Shown here in pieces: positions 53,495 to 62,049 of a stretch of 64,000 bases of DNA. Source of the stretch: Listeria booriae (GTDB lineage: Bacteria > Bacillota > Bacilli > Lactobacillales > Listeriaceae); assembly GCF_000766865.1 (NCBI RefSeq), contig NZ_JNFA01000025.1, forward strand, positions 231,434 through 295,433, written 5' to 3'. The notes beneath the pieces were generated by a model, which ran no database searches, was not told the origin of the DNA, and saw nothing but the letters and a program-made list of their open reading frames with translations. Made by a program: the position numbers and the translations under genes. Numbering within the stretch: the stretch's first letter is position 1; each line of letters opens with the position of its first letter.

Positions 53495-53725
53495 TTACAA
53501 GAAAAATCCTAAAGCAATTAAGATTGCAAAGAATATTACTGCTAAAACAATCGTTGTGCGATGCAAGATACGTTCTAAACCTCTTGCTTTTTGTTTACCA
53601 AATAGCTCTTCTGCTCCACCAGAGATTGCTCCGGATAACCCGTTACTCTTACCTGGCTGAAGAACAACTACGATGATTAACAATATAGATACAATAACAA
53701 GTAAAACTGTTAACGCTGTATTCAT
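53495..53725 (-). CDS. secG: Preprotein translocase subunit SecG
   Basis: The 76-residue protein has two membrane helices (4-24 and 55-75) joined by a loop with L-Q-P-G-K-S-N-G-L-S-G-A-I-S-G-G-A-E-E-L-F-G-K-Q-K-A-R-G-type SecG features. It stabilises the SecYEG channel. It heads the minus-strand secG-est-rnr-smpB group. Confidence 0.95.
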   Translation of the reverse strand: MNTALTVLLVIVSILLIIVVVLQPGKSNGLSGAISGGAEELFGKQKARGLERILHRTTIVLAVIFFAILIALGFFL

Positions 53726-53812
53726 GCTCTTTCCTCCTAAAACCGTCCTCTTTTTGACTACCTTTTATGATAGCATATTTCCTAGTAAAGGTAAAGAGTA
53801 AAAAAGCGACTT

Positions 53813-54613
53813 TTAGTAGGCTGTCGATGCTTTCGGCCATTCTTCTGGTACTGGAACAACAACTGGCGTGACAGAGACGTCCCCAGAAATCCGACGCAAA
53901 AATTGGCGTGTTCGTTCTTGCTTCGGTGCTCCAAATAGTTCAGCCGGACTTCCTTCTTCTACCACAACACCATCCGCCATAAACAACACATGATCCGACA
54001 CTTCTTTTGCAAATTGCATTTCATGTGTCACCACAACCATCGTCATTCCTTCCTCCGCAATCGCTTTAATAACCGCCAAAACCTCACCGACAAGCTCGGG
54101 ATCAAGCGCTGAAGTAGGCTCATCAAAAAGAATAACCTCTGGATTCAAAACTAACGCACGAGCAATACCAACGCGTTGCTGCTGTCCACCTGAAAGCTGA
54201 CTCGGATAAAAATCTAATTTATCACCAAGTCCAACTTTTGCTAAAATGGCTTCACTTCTAGCTCTAGCCTCTGCTTTTTTCACTTTTTGAGCGACGATTA
54301 AGCCTTCCATCACGTTTTGGATGACCGTTTTATGGGCGAATAAATTATAATGTTGGAATACCATCGCTGTTTGTTTCCGTAGCGCAATGATGTCTTTTTT
54401 AGTCGCTTTTTCGGTGGCTACCGTCACATGACCGATTTCGATTGTGCCACCGTTTGGTTTTTCTAAGTAATTGAGGCAGCGAAGTAAGGTCGTTTTGCCA
54501 GAGCCGCTGGGGCCTAGAATCGTGATTACCTCGCCTTTGTTTATCGTTAAGTCAATGCCTTTTAGCACTTCTTGTTTTCCGAACTGTTTTTTTATTCCTT
54601 GTAAGCGGATCAT
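53813..54613 (-). CDS. tcyN: Amino-acid ABC transporter ATPase TcyN
   Basis: The 266-residue polar amino-acid ATPase has Walker [10 protein letters not shown], signature [10 protein letters not shown] and Walker [15 protein letters not shown]. It is last in the sulfur operon, overlapping the tcyM stop by four bases. The Tcy assignment (cystine and S-substituted cysteines) rests on the linked CmoJ, CmoO, CmoI and SnaA genes, the same set as in B. subtilis. Confidence 0.85.
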   Translation of the reverse strand: MIRLQGIKKQFGKQEVLKGIDLTINKGEVITILGPSGSGKTTLLRCLNYLEKPNGGTIEIGHVTVATEKATKKDIIALRKQTAMVFQHYNLFAHKTVIQNVMEGLIVAQKVKKAEARARSEAILAKVGLGDKLDFYPSQLSGGQQQRVGIARALVLNPEVILFDEPTSALDPELVGEVLAVIKAIAEEGMTMVVVTHEMQFAKEVSDHVLFMADGVVVEEGSPAELFGAPKQERTRQFLRRISGDVSVTPVVVPVPEEWPKASTAY

Positions 54614-55320
54614 CCAATCCCTCCTCGATTATAGGCCGTGGCTTTGCGGTCAATCAGTGACGCGGCGAGCTCGATAATGATGGTGACGCCCCAATAAAGC
54701 AAGCCTGCCGCGATAAATGCTTCGAGAAACTTCAAATTGCTAGAAGCCACGATTTGCGCCGTTCCCGTAATTTCTTTGACCGAGACGAGAAAAGCAATCG
54801 ACGAAGCTTGCAAAAAGCCAACCACGATATTCGTCAAATTCGGAATCGACTGCGCTAGCGCCTGCGGTAAAATAATCCGCGTCATCACTTGGAATTTCGT
54901 CATCCCGACGGAATAACCTGCCTCCATTTGGCCACTTGGTACAGCAACAATGCCAGAACGGATAATTTCAGAAAGATAAGCTCCCGCGCTAAGCGACAAC
55001 GCAATCAGTACAAAAATAGTAATTGGCACACTGTTAATATTGAACGTCCAGTCGTACCGTTTTGAAAGCGTATCAAGCAAGAGCGGTAAACCAAAATAAA
55101 TCAGCATAATATGCATCACAATCGGCGTCCCCCGAACAAAGGACACATAGCCATTCGCCACATGATACACGCCCGGCGTACGGTAAATTCGCGCCAAAGC
55201 AACGCCAAGCCCAATGAGAAAACCGACAACTAACGGCACAAATGTGAGCAATAACGTGAGCGGTAACGCCGTCAAAATCTCTTTAAAAGCCTCCCAAATA
55301 AACGGAAAATCCAGTTGCAT
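54610..55320 (-). CDS. tcyM: Amino-acid ABC transporter permease TcyM-like
   Basis: A 236-residue permease of the polar amino-acid type with five helices and the EAA-like loop G-M-T-K-F-Q-V-M. It has R-G-T-P-I-V-M-H-I near 65 and [11 protein letters not shown] near 113. It pairs with the second permease to form the channel for cystine or S-alkyl-cysteine. The L/M labels follow gene order only. Confidence 0.82.
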   Translation of the reverse strand: MQLDFPFIWEAFKEILTALPLTLLLTFVPLVVGFLIGLGVALARIYRTPGVYHVANGYVSFVRGTPIVMHIMLIYFGLPLLLDTLSKRYDWTFNINSVPITIFVLIALSLSAGAYLSEIIRSGIVAVPSGQMEAGYSVGMTKFQVMTRIILPQALAQSIPNLTNIVVGFLQASSIAFLVSVKEITGTAQIVASSNLKFLEAFIAAGLLYWGVTIIIELAASLIDRKATAYNRGGIG

Positions 55321-55343
55321 CGCGTACTTCGCCTCCTTTTCTC

Positions 55344-56048
55344 TTAATCTAGCGCAACGACTGGCGCCTTATGACGGTTGGCACGTTTTTCAAATACTTT
55401 TGCCAGTTGTTCCAAGATGAGAACGACCGCGTAATAAATAATCGACATCGCGATGTAGACTTCCAGCGCATGAGCTGTAGCCGCAATCAACGCTTCTCCG
55501 CGCCCCATCATATCCATAATCCCAATCGTAAACGCAAGCGACGTGTCCTTCAATGAACTAATGACCGAGTTCGCCACATTCGGAAAAGCAATACTCGCAC
55601 TCTGCGGCAACACAATCCGGAAAAAGCCCTGCGCCTGACTCATGCCAACCGACATCGCAGCCTCCGTTTGCCCATAATCCACGCCCTTAATCGCACTTCG
55701 GAAAATCTCTGAAAAAATCGCGCCATCCCGCAACGCATACGTAATAATCACGAAATACGCCGGTGCCATCCGCGAAATATCAACACCAAACACAAGTAAC
55801 AACGCCGGTAAACCGTAAAATACTAAAAATAACTGAATCAACATCGGTGTTCCGCGAATGAACGAAAGGAACACGACGACGAGCTGGCTAAGCACAGGCA
55901 CCCGAAACAGTCGAATGACTGCCAAAATCATGCCCAAAATCAGCCCAATCACCGTCGCATACACCAACACTTGCAACGTTACCATCAAATATTCCAACAA
56001 TGTCGGAATGAAATCAAAAATCAAATGCCAATCAAACGCCTTCCCCAT
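55344..56048 (-). CDS. tcyL: Amino-acid ABC transporter permease TcyL-like
   Basis: I start at ATG 56048 (M-G-K-A-F-D-W-H), preceded by GAGGTGAGGTG; a GTG two codons earlier overlaps that site. The 234-residue permease has five helices, R-G-T-P-M-L-I-Q-L near 65, the D-G-A-I-F-S-E-I-F-R-S block near 107 and the EAA-like G-M-S-Q-A-Q-G. It lies 23 bases upstream of tcyM. Confidence 0.82.
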   Translation of the reverse strand: MGKAFDWHLIFDFIPTLLEYLMVTLQVLVYATVIGLILGMILAVIRLFRVPVLSQLVVVFLSFIRGTPMLIQLFLVFYGLPALLLVFGVDISRMAPAYFVIITYALRDGAIFSEIFRSAIKGVDYGQTEAAMSVGMSQAQGFFRIVLPQSASIAFPNVANSVISSLKDTSLAFTIGIMDMMGRGEALIAATAHALEVYIAMSIIYYAVVLILEQLAKVFEKRANRHKAPVVALD

Positions 56049-56065
56049 TCGCACCTCACCTCACT

Positions 56066-56893
56066 TTAAAAATCAACCGAATAATCCGCACCAAGCCATT
56101 TCTTGCTCAGCTTACTCACAACGCCTTCTTCTTTCAACTCCTTGAGTGCCCCGTCAAGATCGTCCGATAACTGCGACTCATTTTTGCGCAATAAGAAATA
56201 TACTTTCGAATTCAGCACAGGTTCCCCAACTACTTTTTGCTGGGCGTCCGCTTGCTCATTCAGCAATTTCACCGCGAACGGTGTTGTAATCGTAGCATCC
56301 GCGCGACCAGTTCTAATTTGATTCGTCGCATCATTGTTTCCAGTTCCCGAATACACGATATTAATTTTGTCGCCATGTTCCTTGTTGTACTTCTCCAAAT
56401 ACACCGCCGAATTACTCGTGGCACTCACAATTGCCGTTTTACCAGCCAAATCCGCGACCGATTTTATGTCCGTATTCTTCTCGTTCACCGCCACTTGCAA
56501 CGGAAAAACATTATACGGCTCCTTATTAAATAAAAACTTCTCCTTCCGCTCATCGTTTACTTCCATCTGATGCGCCACGAAGTCGATTTTATTCGTTTGC
56601 AAACTCAGTAATAAATTAGAAAAATCCATTGTTTTAAACTCAAACTTGTACTGCGGTAGCTTCTTATCCAGCGCCTTTACAAGCTCCACATCATATCCCG
56701 TCAAATTTCCCTTATCATCAATAAAGCAGATATTCGGAAATTGCGTTCCCGTCCCAACAACAATCGTCTTAACGTCCTTGCCATCCTTCGTAAGCGCATC
56801 ACTAGACGCCCCAGTATCCGTTCCGAGTCCACAACCCGCGAGCAACACACCACTCGCCACGACTAACAAAGCCCCAAAAACCCATTTTTTCAT
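56066..56893 (-). CDS. tcyK: Substrate-binding lipoprotein, TcyJ/TcyK-like
   Basis: I use ATG 56893 (M-K-K-W-V-F-G), behind AAGGGGAG; a TTG one codon earlier is less likely. The 275-residue lipoprotein has lipobox L-A-G-C-G-L and an amino-acid binding fold: G-T-G-T-Q-F-P-N-I-C-F, L-T-G-Y-D-V-E-L-V, V-A-H-Q-M-E-V-N-D and G-R-A-D-A-T-I-T-T. Only one binding protein is present, where B. subtilis has two (TcyJ, TcyK). Confidence 0.82.
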   Translation of the reverse strand: MKKWVFGALLVVASGVLLAGCGLGTDTGASSDALTKDGKDVKTIVVGTGTQFPNICFIDDKGNLTGYDVELVKALDKKLPQYKFEFKTMDFSNLLLSLQTNKIDFVAHQMEVNDERKEKFLFNKEPYNVFPLQVAVNEKNTDIKSVADLAGKTAIVSATSNSAVYLEKYNKEHGDKINIVYSGTGNNDATNQIRTGRADATITTPFAVKLLNEQADAQQKVVGEPVLNSKVYFLLRKNESQLSDDLDGALKELKEEGVVSKLSKKWLGADYSVDF

Positions 56894-56904
56894 CAAATCT
56901 CCCC

Positions 56905-57444
56905 TTATTCTTGATTTACAAGCACTTCCACATTTCCCAACTCCGCAAAAAGCTCCTCATTCAAAACCTTGCGCAAAAAGACAATATTATCGCCTTCATA
57001 TTCATGCTCATAAAAGCCAACATAGCCGCGATGTTCATAAATCGAAACGAGCCAAGGATGCCGCGTCGCCGTAGCCAAGTAAACCGCTGGCGCCTTAATC
57101 TGATCCACCAAAACACGTTGCTCCACATAATCCAAAAGCGCCGTCCCGACCCCTTGTCGCTTAAATTCTGGGTCCACCGCGAACCACCAAATAAATGGAT
57201 ACGGCTGAATCGAACGCTCACCAAGCGCCCACGGAAAAGCCACCGTTACCGTCGCAATAATCCGACCATCTCGCTCCAACACATAATTCGCATTCCGACG
57301 AATATTTTCCTCCACCGTCGCCAAATCCGCCGTTGCTCCAACAAACTTAATATCCATATCCTTCAGCGGCTTATACCCTCTAATCGACACATCATGCACA
57401 ATCGCCGCATCATCCAACGTAGCTAACCGAATAACATCCCCCAC
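56905..57444 (-). CDS. snaA: GNAT N-acetyltransferase, SnaA-like (S-alkyl-cysteine pathway)
   Basis: The 179-residue protein starts with GTG, behind AAGGAGGAG. It has a GNAT acetyl-CoA loop (V-D-P-E-F-K-R-Q-G-V-G-T-A-L near 97) and L-A-T-A-T-R-H-P-W-L-V near 125. In B. subtilis SnaA acetylates S-alkyl-cysteines so that the monooxygenases can act. The name is inferred from gene context (cmoJ upstream, tcyK downstream); other small-molecule acetyltransferases remain possible. Confidence 0.7.
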   Translation of the reverse strand: MGDVIRLATLDDAAIVHDVSIRGYKPLKDMDIKFVGATADLATVEENIRRNANYVLERDGRIIATVTVAFPWALGERSIQPYPFIWWFAVDPEFKRQGVGTALLDYVEQRVLVDQIKAPAVYLATATRHPWLVSIYEHRGYVGFYEHEYEGDNIVFLRKVLNEELFAELGNVEVLVNQE

Positions 57445-57456
57445 AAAAACTCCTCC

Positions 57457-58782
57457 TTAATTTTGCGCCTCCACTTTATTAGCATAACGACTCACTTTAA
57501 ACGGCAAATCCAAGTTTCCACGCAACGTCTCACTCGCATATTCCCGCTCATAATAACCACGTTCCTCCAAAATTGGCAGCACTTCCGCAACAAAATCATC
57601 CAGACCCTCCGCCAAAACTGGCGTTGCAAAAATAAAACCGTCCGCCGCCTGCCCATCAAACCAAGCAATCAACTCATCCGCAATCCTATCCGGCGTTCCC
57701 ACAAAAGCCGATTTTGGCGTCGTCACCCGCAAAGCCGTCTCACGCAACGTCCAATTCTCACGTTTCGCATCCTCTTTAATTTTGCGCGTTGTCGCCCGAA
57801 AACTATTCTCACCAACCGTCCCAATATCAGGAAACGGCTCATCTAGCGGGAATTTCCCGAACTCAAAATGATCAAAGAACCGTCCCAAATACGCGAGTGC
57901 CTCCTCATCCGAAACCAAATTCTTAATCTTCTCATATTTCGCATCCGCCTCATCCTGCGTCTTCCCAACAATCGGCGACACCCCAGGAAAAATCTTAATC
58001 TCATCCGCGCTACGACCATTGGCCACCGTCCGCGCCTTCACATCCCGATAAAACTCCTGCGCCTCCTCAAGCGAACCACCATTCGTAAACACTGCATCCG
58101 CTTCCTTCGCCGCCAAGTCCTTCCCAGGTTCCGAAGACCCCGCCTGAAACACCAACGGCTGCCCCTGCTTCGAACGCCCAATATTCAGCGGACCTTCCAC
58201 CGCAAAAAACTGCCCCTTATGATTCAAACGATGCACTTTTTCCTCATCAAAAAACTGTCCTGTTTCCCGATTTCGCACAAACGCATCATCATCCCACGAG
58301 TCCCAAAGCCCCTTCACGACTTCCAAATGCTCCTCGGCAATCTCATAACGCAACGCATGCGGCGGGTGTGTCTTCTTACTATAATTATTCGCCGAACGCT
58401 CAAGCGGCGAAGTCACCGCATTCCAGCCAGCACGACCACCACTAATAAAATCCAGCGATGCAAACTGACGCGCCACCGTAAAAGGCTCACTATACGACGT
58501 CGAAAGCGTTCCAACCAAACCAATTCGCGATGTCACAGCCGCCAGCCCCGAAAGCACCGTCAACGGCTCAAACCGATTCAAGAAATGCGGAATCGACTTT
58601 TCATTAATAAACAACCCATCCGCCACAAACGCAAAAGTAAAACCAGCCTGCTCCGCCTTCAACGTCTGCTCCTTATAAAAATCAAAATTCACACTCGCAT
58701 CTGCCGGCACACTCTCATGTTTCCAAGCATTCATATGCCCACCAGGCCCGTGCAACATCAAACCAAATTTTATTTTTCCCAT
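57457..58782 (-). CDS. cmoJ: Flavin-dependent monooxygenase CmoJ-like (NtaA/SnaA/DszA family)
   Basis: I start at ATG 58782 (M-G-K-I-K-F-G-L), because GGGGGAA sits at proper distance; a GTG two codons earlier is too close to it. The 441-residue luciferase-like monooxygenase has G-P-G-G-H-M-N-A-W near 13, [11 protein letters not shown] near 115 and A-L-R-Y-E-I-A-E-E. Members use reduced FMN and oxygen to break C-S or C-N bonds. In the S-alkyl-cysteine route CmoJ is thought to cleave the C-S bond after sulfoxidation. It needs reduced flavin from the reductase heading the operon. Confidence 0.82.
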   Translation of the reverse strand: MGKIKFGLMLHGPGGHMNAWKHESVPADASVNFDFYKEQTLKAEQAGFTFAFVADGLFINEKSIPHFLNRFEPLTVLSGLAAVTSRIGLVGTLSTSYSEPFTVARQFASLDFISGGRAGWNAVTSPLERSANNYSKKTHPPHALRYEIAEEHLEVVKGLWDSWDDDAFVRNRETGQFFDEEKVHRLNHKGQFFAVEGPLNIGRSKQGQPLVFQAGSSEPGKDLAAKEADAVFTNGGSLEEAQEFYRDVKARTVANGRSADEIKIFPGVSPIVGKTQDEADAKYEKIKNLVSDEEALAYLGRFFDHFEFGKFPLDEPFPDIGTVGENSFRATTRKIKEDAKRENWTLRETALRVTTPKSAFVGTPDRIADELIAWFDGQAADGFIFATPVLAEGLDDFVAEVLPILEERGYYEREYASETLRGNLDLPFKVSRYANKVEAQN

Positions 58783-58799
58783 TCTCACATTCCCCCTTC

Positions 58800-59807
58800 T
58801 TATCTCACCACATCCGCCGTCAAAACCGCCTCACTAATCAACTGCACCGAACGAAATCTCGCGTCCTGCCTCGCAACCGGCGTATGAATTACAAACTCAT
58901 CCACATCAAACGTCGCCCGTAACCGTACCAGCTCCGCCTTCACCTGCTGCTGCGTCCCCGCAATAATATTCGCCTCGCGCTCCTCAATCGTGAAATCCGT
59001 CTCACCAGCCTGCCGCGCAAATTCCTCCGCCTGCGCCACCGTCTGCACCGTCACCGATACCCCCGTCGCAAGCGTCACCCGCACGACCTTCTGCTCACCA
59101 GCCAAGCTTTGCGCCTCACTTTCCGTATCCGCCGCCAAAACCGGAATCGCAATAATAAACTCCCCGTTCCGATTCTTCGTCCGAAACGCCGTCACAGCCT
59201 CCCGCAAAACCGTCTCATCACTCGTAATAAACTTCGCAAAACAGAAATTCACACCAAGTTTCGCAGCCAATTCAGCACTCGCCGTACTCGCTCCCAACAA
59301 GAAAATCTCAGGTTTCGTCGGTGGCTCAGGGTCCACATGCACCCCCGCCAGCACATGATCCGCCGGAACCGCATCATCCACAAACTGTTTTAACAACGTC
59401 AACTGCTCCGCAAAATCCACCGTCCCAGCACCGCGCCCATACTGCAACGCCTTCGTCGACAACGGCAAACCACCAGGCGCCTTCCCAACACCTAAATCCA
59501 CTCGATTTGGCGCTAACGTAGCTAACAATTGAAAGTTTTCCGCAACCTTATACGCACTATAATGTTGCAGCATCACGCCACCCGAACCAACCCGAATCCG
59601 CTCCGTCCGCGCCAACAAATGCGAAACCAATACCTCAGGCGAAACACCAGCAAGCAACTTCGTATCATGATGCTCCGATACCCAAAACCTGTGATATCCC
59701 CACTCCTCCGCTTTTTCCGCGAGCGCAATCGTTTGCTGCAACGCCTCATAGCCACTTTTTCCATCCGCAATCGGACTTTGATCTAAAATACTGAGTCTAA
59801 ATCCCAT
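58800..59807 (-). CDS. cmoO: Flavin-dependent monooxygenase CmoO-like (LLM class)
   Basis: The 335-residue single-component-type luciferase family protein begins [10 protein letters not shown], then [10 protein letters not shown] near 36-45, V-G-S-G-G-V-M-L near 73-80 and N-R-V-D-L-G-V-G near 97. This is the YtmO/LimB-like subgroup. It is the partner oxygenase of CmoJ in the B. subtilis operon and is thought to oxidise the thioether sulfur. It overlaps the glutaredoxin-like gene by 25 bases. Confidence 0.82.
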   Translation of the reverse strand: MGFRLSILDQSPIADGKSGYEALQQTIALAEKAEEWGYHRFWVSEHHDTKLLAGVSPEVLVSHLLARTERIRVGSGGVMLQHYSAYKVAENFQLLATLAPNRVDLGVGKAPGGLPLSTKALQYGRGAGTVDFAEQLTLLKQFVDDAVPADHVLAGVHVDPEPPTKPEIFLLGASTASAELAAKLGVNFCFAKFITSDETVLREAVTAFRTKNRNGEFIIAIPVLAADTESEAQSLAGEQKVVRVTLATGVSVTVQTVAQAEEFARQAGETDFTIEEREANIIAGTQQQVKAELVRLRATFDVDEFVIHTPVARQDARFRSVQLISEAVLTADVVR

Positions 59808-60067
59808 TTTTGCGCCTCCTCCAAAGCTTTTTTAAGCGCCGGCAAGCCCAATTCCGTTACCCCTTTGTATGTATGCCCGCGACCAATCTCAACTACCGGA
59901 ACATAACGAACCCCGTACTTCGCCTGCAAAATCTCGCGCTGCTCATCATGATCCGTCACATCCACTTCCTTAAAATCAAATCCCTGCTCCCCCAAATACG
60001 CCTTCACTTCCGCACAATACTGGCACCCCTGCTTCGTCCAAACAACCACTGATAATGATTCCGCCAT
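59783..60067 (-). CDS. cmoI: Glutaredoxin-like protein CmoI
   Basis: The 94-residue glutaredoxin-fold protein has C-Q-Y-C (Cys15, Cys18), cis-proline in R-Y-V-P-V-V-E-I and C-terminal G-L-P-A-L-K-K-A-L. It resembles YtnI/CmoI of the same B. subtilis operon. Its partner is unknown; it may keep a thiol or sulfinate intermediate reduced. Its start overlaps nothing, but its end overlaps the CmoO start. Confidence 0.8.
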   Translation of the reverse strand: MAESLSVVVWTKQGCQYCAEVKAYLGEQGFDFKEVDVTDHDEQREILQAKYGVRYVPVVEIGRGHTYKGVTELGLPALKKALEEAQKWDLDSVF

Positions 60068-60087
60068 CCTTCAAAATCCCCCTTTAA

Positions 60088-60627
60088 TTAAATCGTTTGC
60101 CGTACTCGAGCAATCGCCCCAACAAGCTCATCCACCTGACTCACCAAGCGCCGCTCCAACGCCACATCCACAATCGGCACCTCCGCCTCCTTGTCAACCT
60201 GCGCATCCACCACATAAACCCCTTGCAAAACCTCACCCTTCAAAACACCAAGCAACGGCTTCAACGCAAAATCAATCGCCAACACATGGCTACTACTACC
60301 ACCAGACATAATCGGCAGAACAGCCTTACTTTTCAAAATATTTTCAGGCAACAAATCAAGCACCGACTTCAAAACTCCCGTATACGAAGCCTTATAAACC
60401 GGCGAACCAACAATCACGCCATCCGCCCCTTCAATATCCCGAATTAACCCCTGAATCCTCACATTTTGAAAATCCGCTTTGACTAACGTCTCCGCCTCAA
60501 AATCCCGCACCGAGTGAAAAACAACATCGCTTCCCCGCTCCTGCAAAAGCTTCCCCACATAGCCTAGCACCTTATCCGTCCCCGAATTCACCGACGGACT
60601 ACCAGACAAAATCACGATTTTTCCCAT
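60088..60627 (-). CDS. NADPH-dependent FMN reductase (SsuE/MsuE type)
   Basis: The 179-residue flavodoxin-fold protein has L-S-G-S-P-S-V-N-S-G-T near 6-16, the V-I-V-G-S-P-V-Y-K-A-S-Y-T-G-V-L-K block near 70-86 and M-S-G-G-S-S-S-H near 107. It supplies FMNH2 to the two luciferase-like oxygenases downstream. It is the first gene behind the SAM riboswitch. B. subtilis uses a different flavin-supply gene, RibR, in this operon. Confidence 0.88.
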   Translation of the reverse strand: MGKIVILSGSPSVNSGTDKVLGYVGKLLQERGSDVVFHSVRDFEAETLVKADFQNVRIQGLIRDIEGADGVIVGSPVYKASYTGVLKSVLDLLPENILKSKAVLPIMSGGSSSHVLAIDFALKPLLGVLKGEVLQGVYVVDAQVDKEAEVPIVDVALERRLVSQVDELVGAIARVRQTI

Positions 60628-60686
60628 CTCATCCCTGCTTTCTTTTTAAACCTTATATATCCGATGTAATTACTATGAATTAAAAC

Positions 60687-60726
60687 AAAAAAGAACCTCC
60701 TTCCCATCTTGGAAAAGAGATTCCTC
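60687..60726 (-). terminator. Riboswitch-controlled terminator of the sulfur operon
   Basis: Minus-strand hairpin with GGAAGGAGGTTCT as its 3' half and AGGAATCTC-TTTTCC as its imperfect 5' half, then TTTTTTG. Confidence 0.8.
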
Positions 60727-60730
60727 TTCT

Positions 60731-60846
60731 CCCTATCTGCCAGGCCAAAAACGCTCGCCTGCTGGAATGAGCACCTTTCTATCACTAGAGGTTGCTGTGG
60801 GATCTAAGGACCAGGTTCCTCCCCCAACTCTGAATAAGGACTGTAT
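60731..60846 (-). ncRNA. SAM-I riboswitch upstream of the S-alkyl-cysteine operon
   Basis: Read on the minus strand: CCTTATTCAGAG, then GGGGGAGGAACCTGG, GATCCCACAGCAACC, AAAGGTGCTCATTCC and CAGCAGGC, closing with GATAGGG. These are SAM-I blocks in a more divergent form than the metN copy (GATCCCACAGCAACC in place of GAAACCCGGCAACC). Together with the terminator it should switch the operon off when SAM is plentiful. Confidence 0.88.
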
Positions 60847-60865
60847 AATTTTTATGATTGGATGT

Positions 60866-60894
60866 ATCTTACCATCTTAAAAATCAGATGTCAA
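60866..60894 (-). promoter_or_regulatory. Promoter of the S-alkyl-cysteine operon
   Basis: Minus-strand TTGACA (forward 60889-60894), 17 bases, TAAGAT (forward 60866-60871). The first 16 bases, TTGACATCTGATTTTT, are identical to those of the yclNOPQ promoter. Confidence 0.65.
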
Positions 60895-60956
60895 CAAATA
60901 TTTTGTTTTTTTAGAATCGTTAACTATTTCACAAGAAGGCAAGCCCTTGCAATAAC

Positions 60957-61295
60957 TTAAATCTCTTCCACAATCGAATTTCCTGAATCTCGCTCCAAGC
61001 CATTCCATTGCCATTCCTCGTGCATACGTAACTTCCCATTTGGCAAAAATTCCGGCACAGAATGACACATTCCGCTCCGAACACGCTTGTGAATACTCAC
61101 ATGATTATAGCGAAAATCCAAAGAACCATCCGGATTCACGACCCCAATCAATGTCCCGTTCTCAATCTCACCACCCGAGTAGGTTCCCGAAATAACATCA
61201 TCATCCTGAAAATAGTGAAAAATCGTATTCTCAGACACCTCACCATTATCCGAATTTTCGACAACCTTGAATTTCTTGCCATGATAATTGACCAT
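60957..61295 (-). CDS. Small conserved protein of unknown function
   Basis: I use ATG 61295 (M-V-N-Y-H-G-K-K-F), behind GGGAGGAA; a TTG one codon earlier is less likely. The 112-residue soluble protein has V-V-E-N-S-D-N-G-E-V-S, T-I-F-H-Y-F-Q-D, S-G-T-Y-S-G-G-E-I-E-N-G-T-L-I-G-V-V and E-E-W-Q-W. I recall such small proteins being labelled n-acetylglutamate synthase in databases, apparently without support. The beta-rich S-G-T-Y-S-G-G pattern suggests a small barrel-like or MORN-like fold. No function can be given. Confidence 0.65.
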   Translation of the reverse strand: MVNYHGKKFKVVENSDNGEVSENTIFHYFQDDDVISGTYSGGEIENGTLIGVVNPDGSLDFRYNHVSIHKRVRSGMCHSVPEFLPNGKLRMHEEWQWNGLERDSGNSIVEEI

Positions 61296-61362
61296 CAAAA
61301 TTCCTCCCAGTTTACGAATTCGCCGCGCAACATAGTAGTGTCTTTAGTGTACCACAAAATAA

Positions 61363-61396
61363 CAAAAAAGCCCTAGCAATTTACTATAGCCAGAGC
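61363..61396 (-). terminator. Terminator after the nitroreductase gene
   Basis: Minus-strand stem GCTCTGGC/GCTAGGGC with TTTTTTG after it. Confidence 0.75.
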
Positions 61397-61407
61397 ATAA
61401 TTTTTGC

Positions 61408-61986
61408 TTACTCACCTAAATCTTTCACCCAGTCATTCATCGCTCGGCGTGGCTTGGCATCAGGGATTTCATTCACACGCGTGATCTGCAAACAGCCAAC
61501 AATTTGCTGACCATCCAGTCCAAGCTCCGTCACTAACTCCGGATCAAAAATAAAATTATTCGTCCGCCAAAGCACACCAAGACCAACCTCCCACGCCAAA
61601 AGTTGGATATTTTGAACAAAAGCACTGGTCGCCGCAATCGCTTCGAAATCTTTCTTGCCACTGCCAATAATGTCCGTCGTCACAATCAGCGTATAAGGCG
61701 GCGCAACGATTTTCCGTTCATTCCCAGCACGAATCTGATCGCGGCGTTCCCGCGTTAACGGCTCACCTTGCATTCGTTCCATCGAAGCCACAATTGCCTC
61801 AACTAAGCGCCGTTTCTCCGCTTCCGTCGACAATACCGCAACATGCCACGGTTCTATTTTACTATGAAAAGGCGCATAAGCCGCTTTCTCCAGAATCTCA
61901 TTAATAACTTCACGCGCAATCGGTGTCTCATCTACTTGCTTGATACTACGGCGTTCCACGATAATTTCAGATATATTTTTACTCAT
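61408..61986 (-). CDS. Nitroreductase family protein, Fur-controlled
   Basis: The 192-residue flavoprotein begins I-V-E-R-R-S-I-K-Q, the usual FMN-binding start of nitroreductases, and has A-P-F-H-S-K-I-E-P-W near 37 and a W-E-V-G-L-G-V-L-W-R-T block near 136. It should reduce quinones, nitro compounds or flavins with NAD(P)H. A strong Fur box lies directly upstream, so iron starvation should induce it; a role in reducing ferric complexes or redox balance is an inference. Confidence 0.85.
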   Translation of the reverse strand: MSKNISEIIVERRSIKQVDETPIAREVINEILEKAAYAPFHSKIEPWHVAVLSTEAEKRRLVEAIVASMERMQGEPLTRERRDQIRAGNERKIVAPPYTLIVTTDIIGSGKKDFEAIAATSAFVQNIQLLAWEVGLGVLWRTNNFIFDPELVTELGLDGQQIVGCLQITRVNEIPDAKPRRAMNDWVKDLGE

Positions 61987-61999
61987 TATACGTCCCCCT

Positions 62000-62018
62000 A
62001 GTGATAATCATTCTCACT
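62000..62018 (-). promoter_or_regulatory. Fur box upstream of the nitroreductase gene
   Basis: The forward sequence AGTGATAATCATTCTCACT is an almost perfect palindrome and matches the TGATAATnATTATCA Fur core closely. It lies about 14 bases upstream of the ATG, where it would overlap the promoter or start. Confidence 0.85.
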
Positions 62019-62049
62019 AAGTATAGCATGACATTCCGAGCATTGCCTA

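Noticed and set aside
60680..60894. Possible T-box leader upstream of the flavin reductase gene
   Set aside because: The conserved blocks (GCAACC, GGTGCT, ATTCCAGCAG) fit SAM-I, and the T-box sequence TGGNACCGCG is not present.
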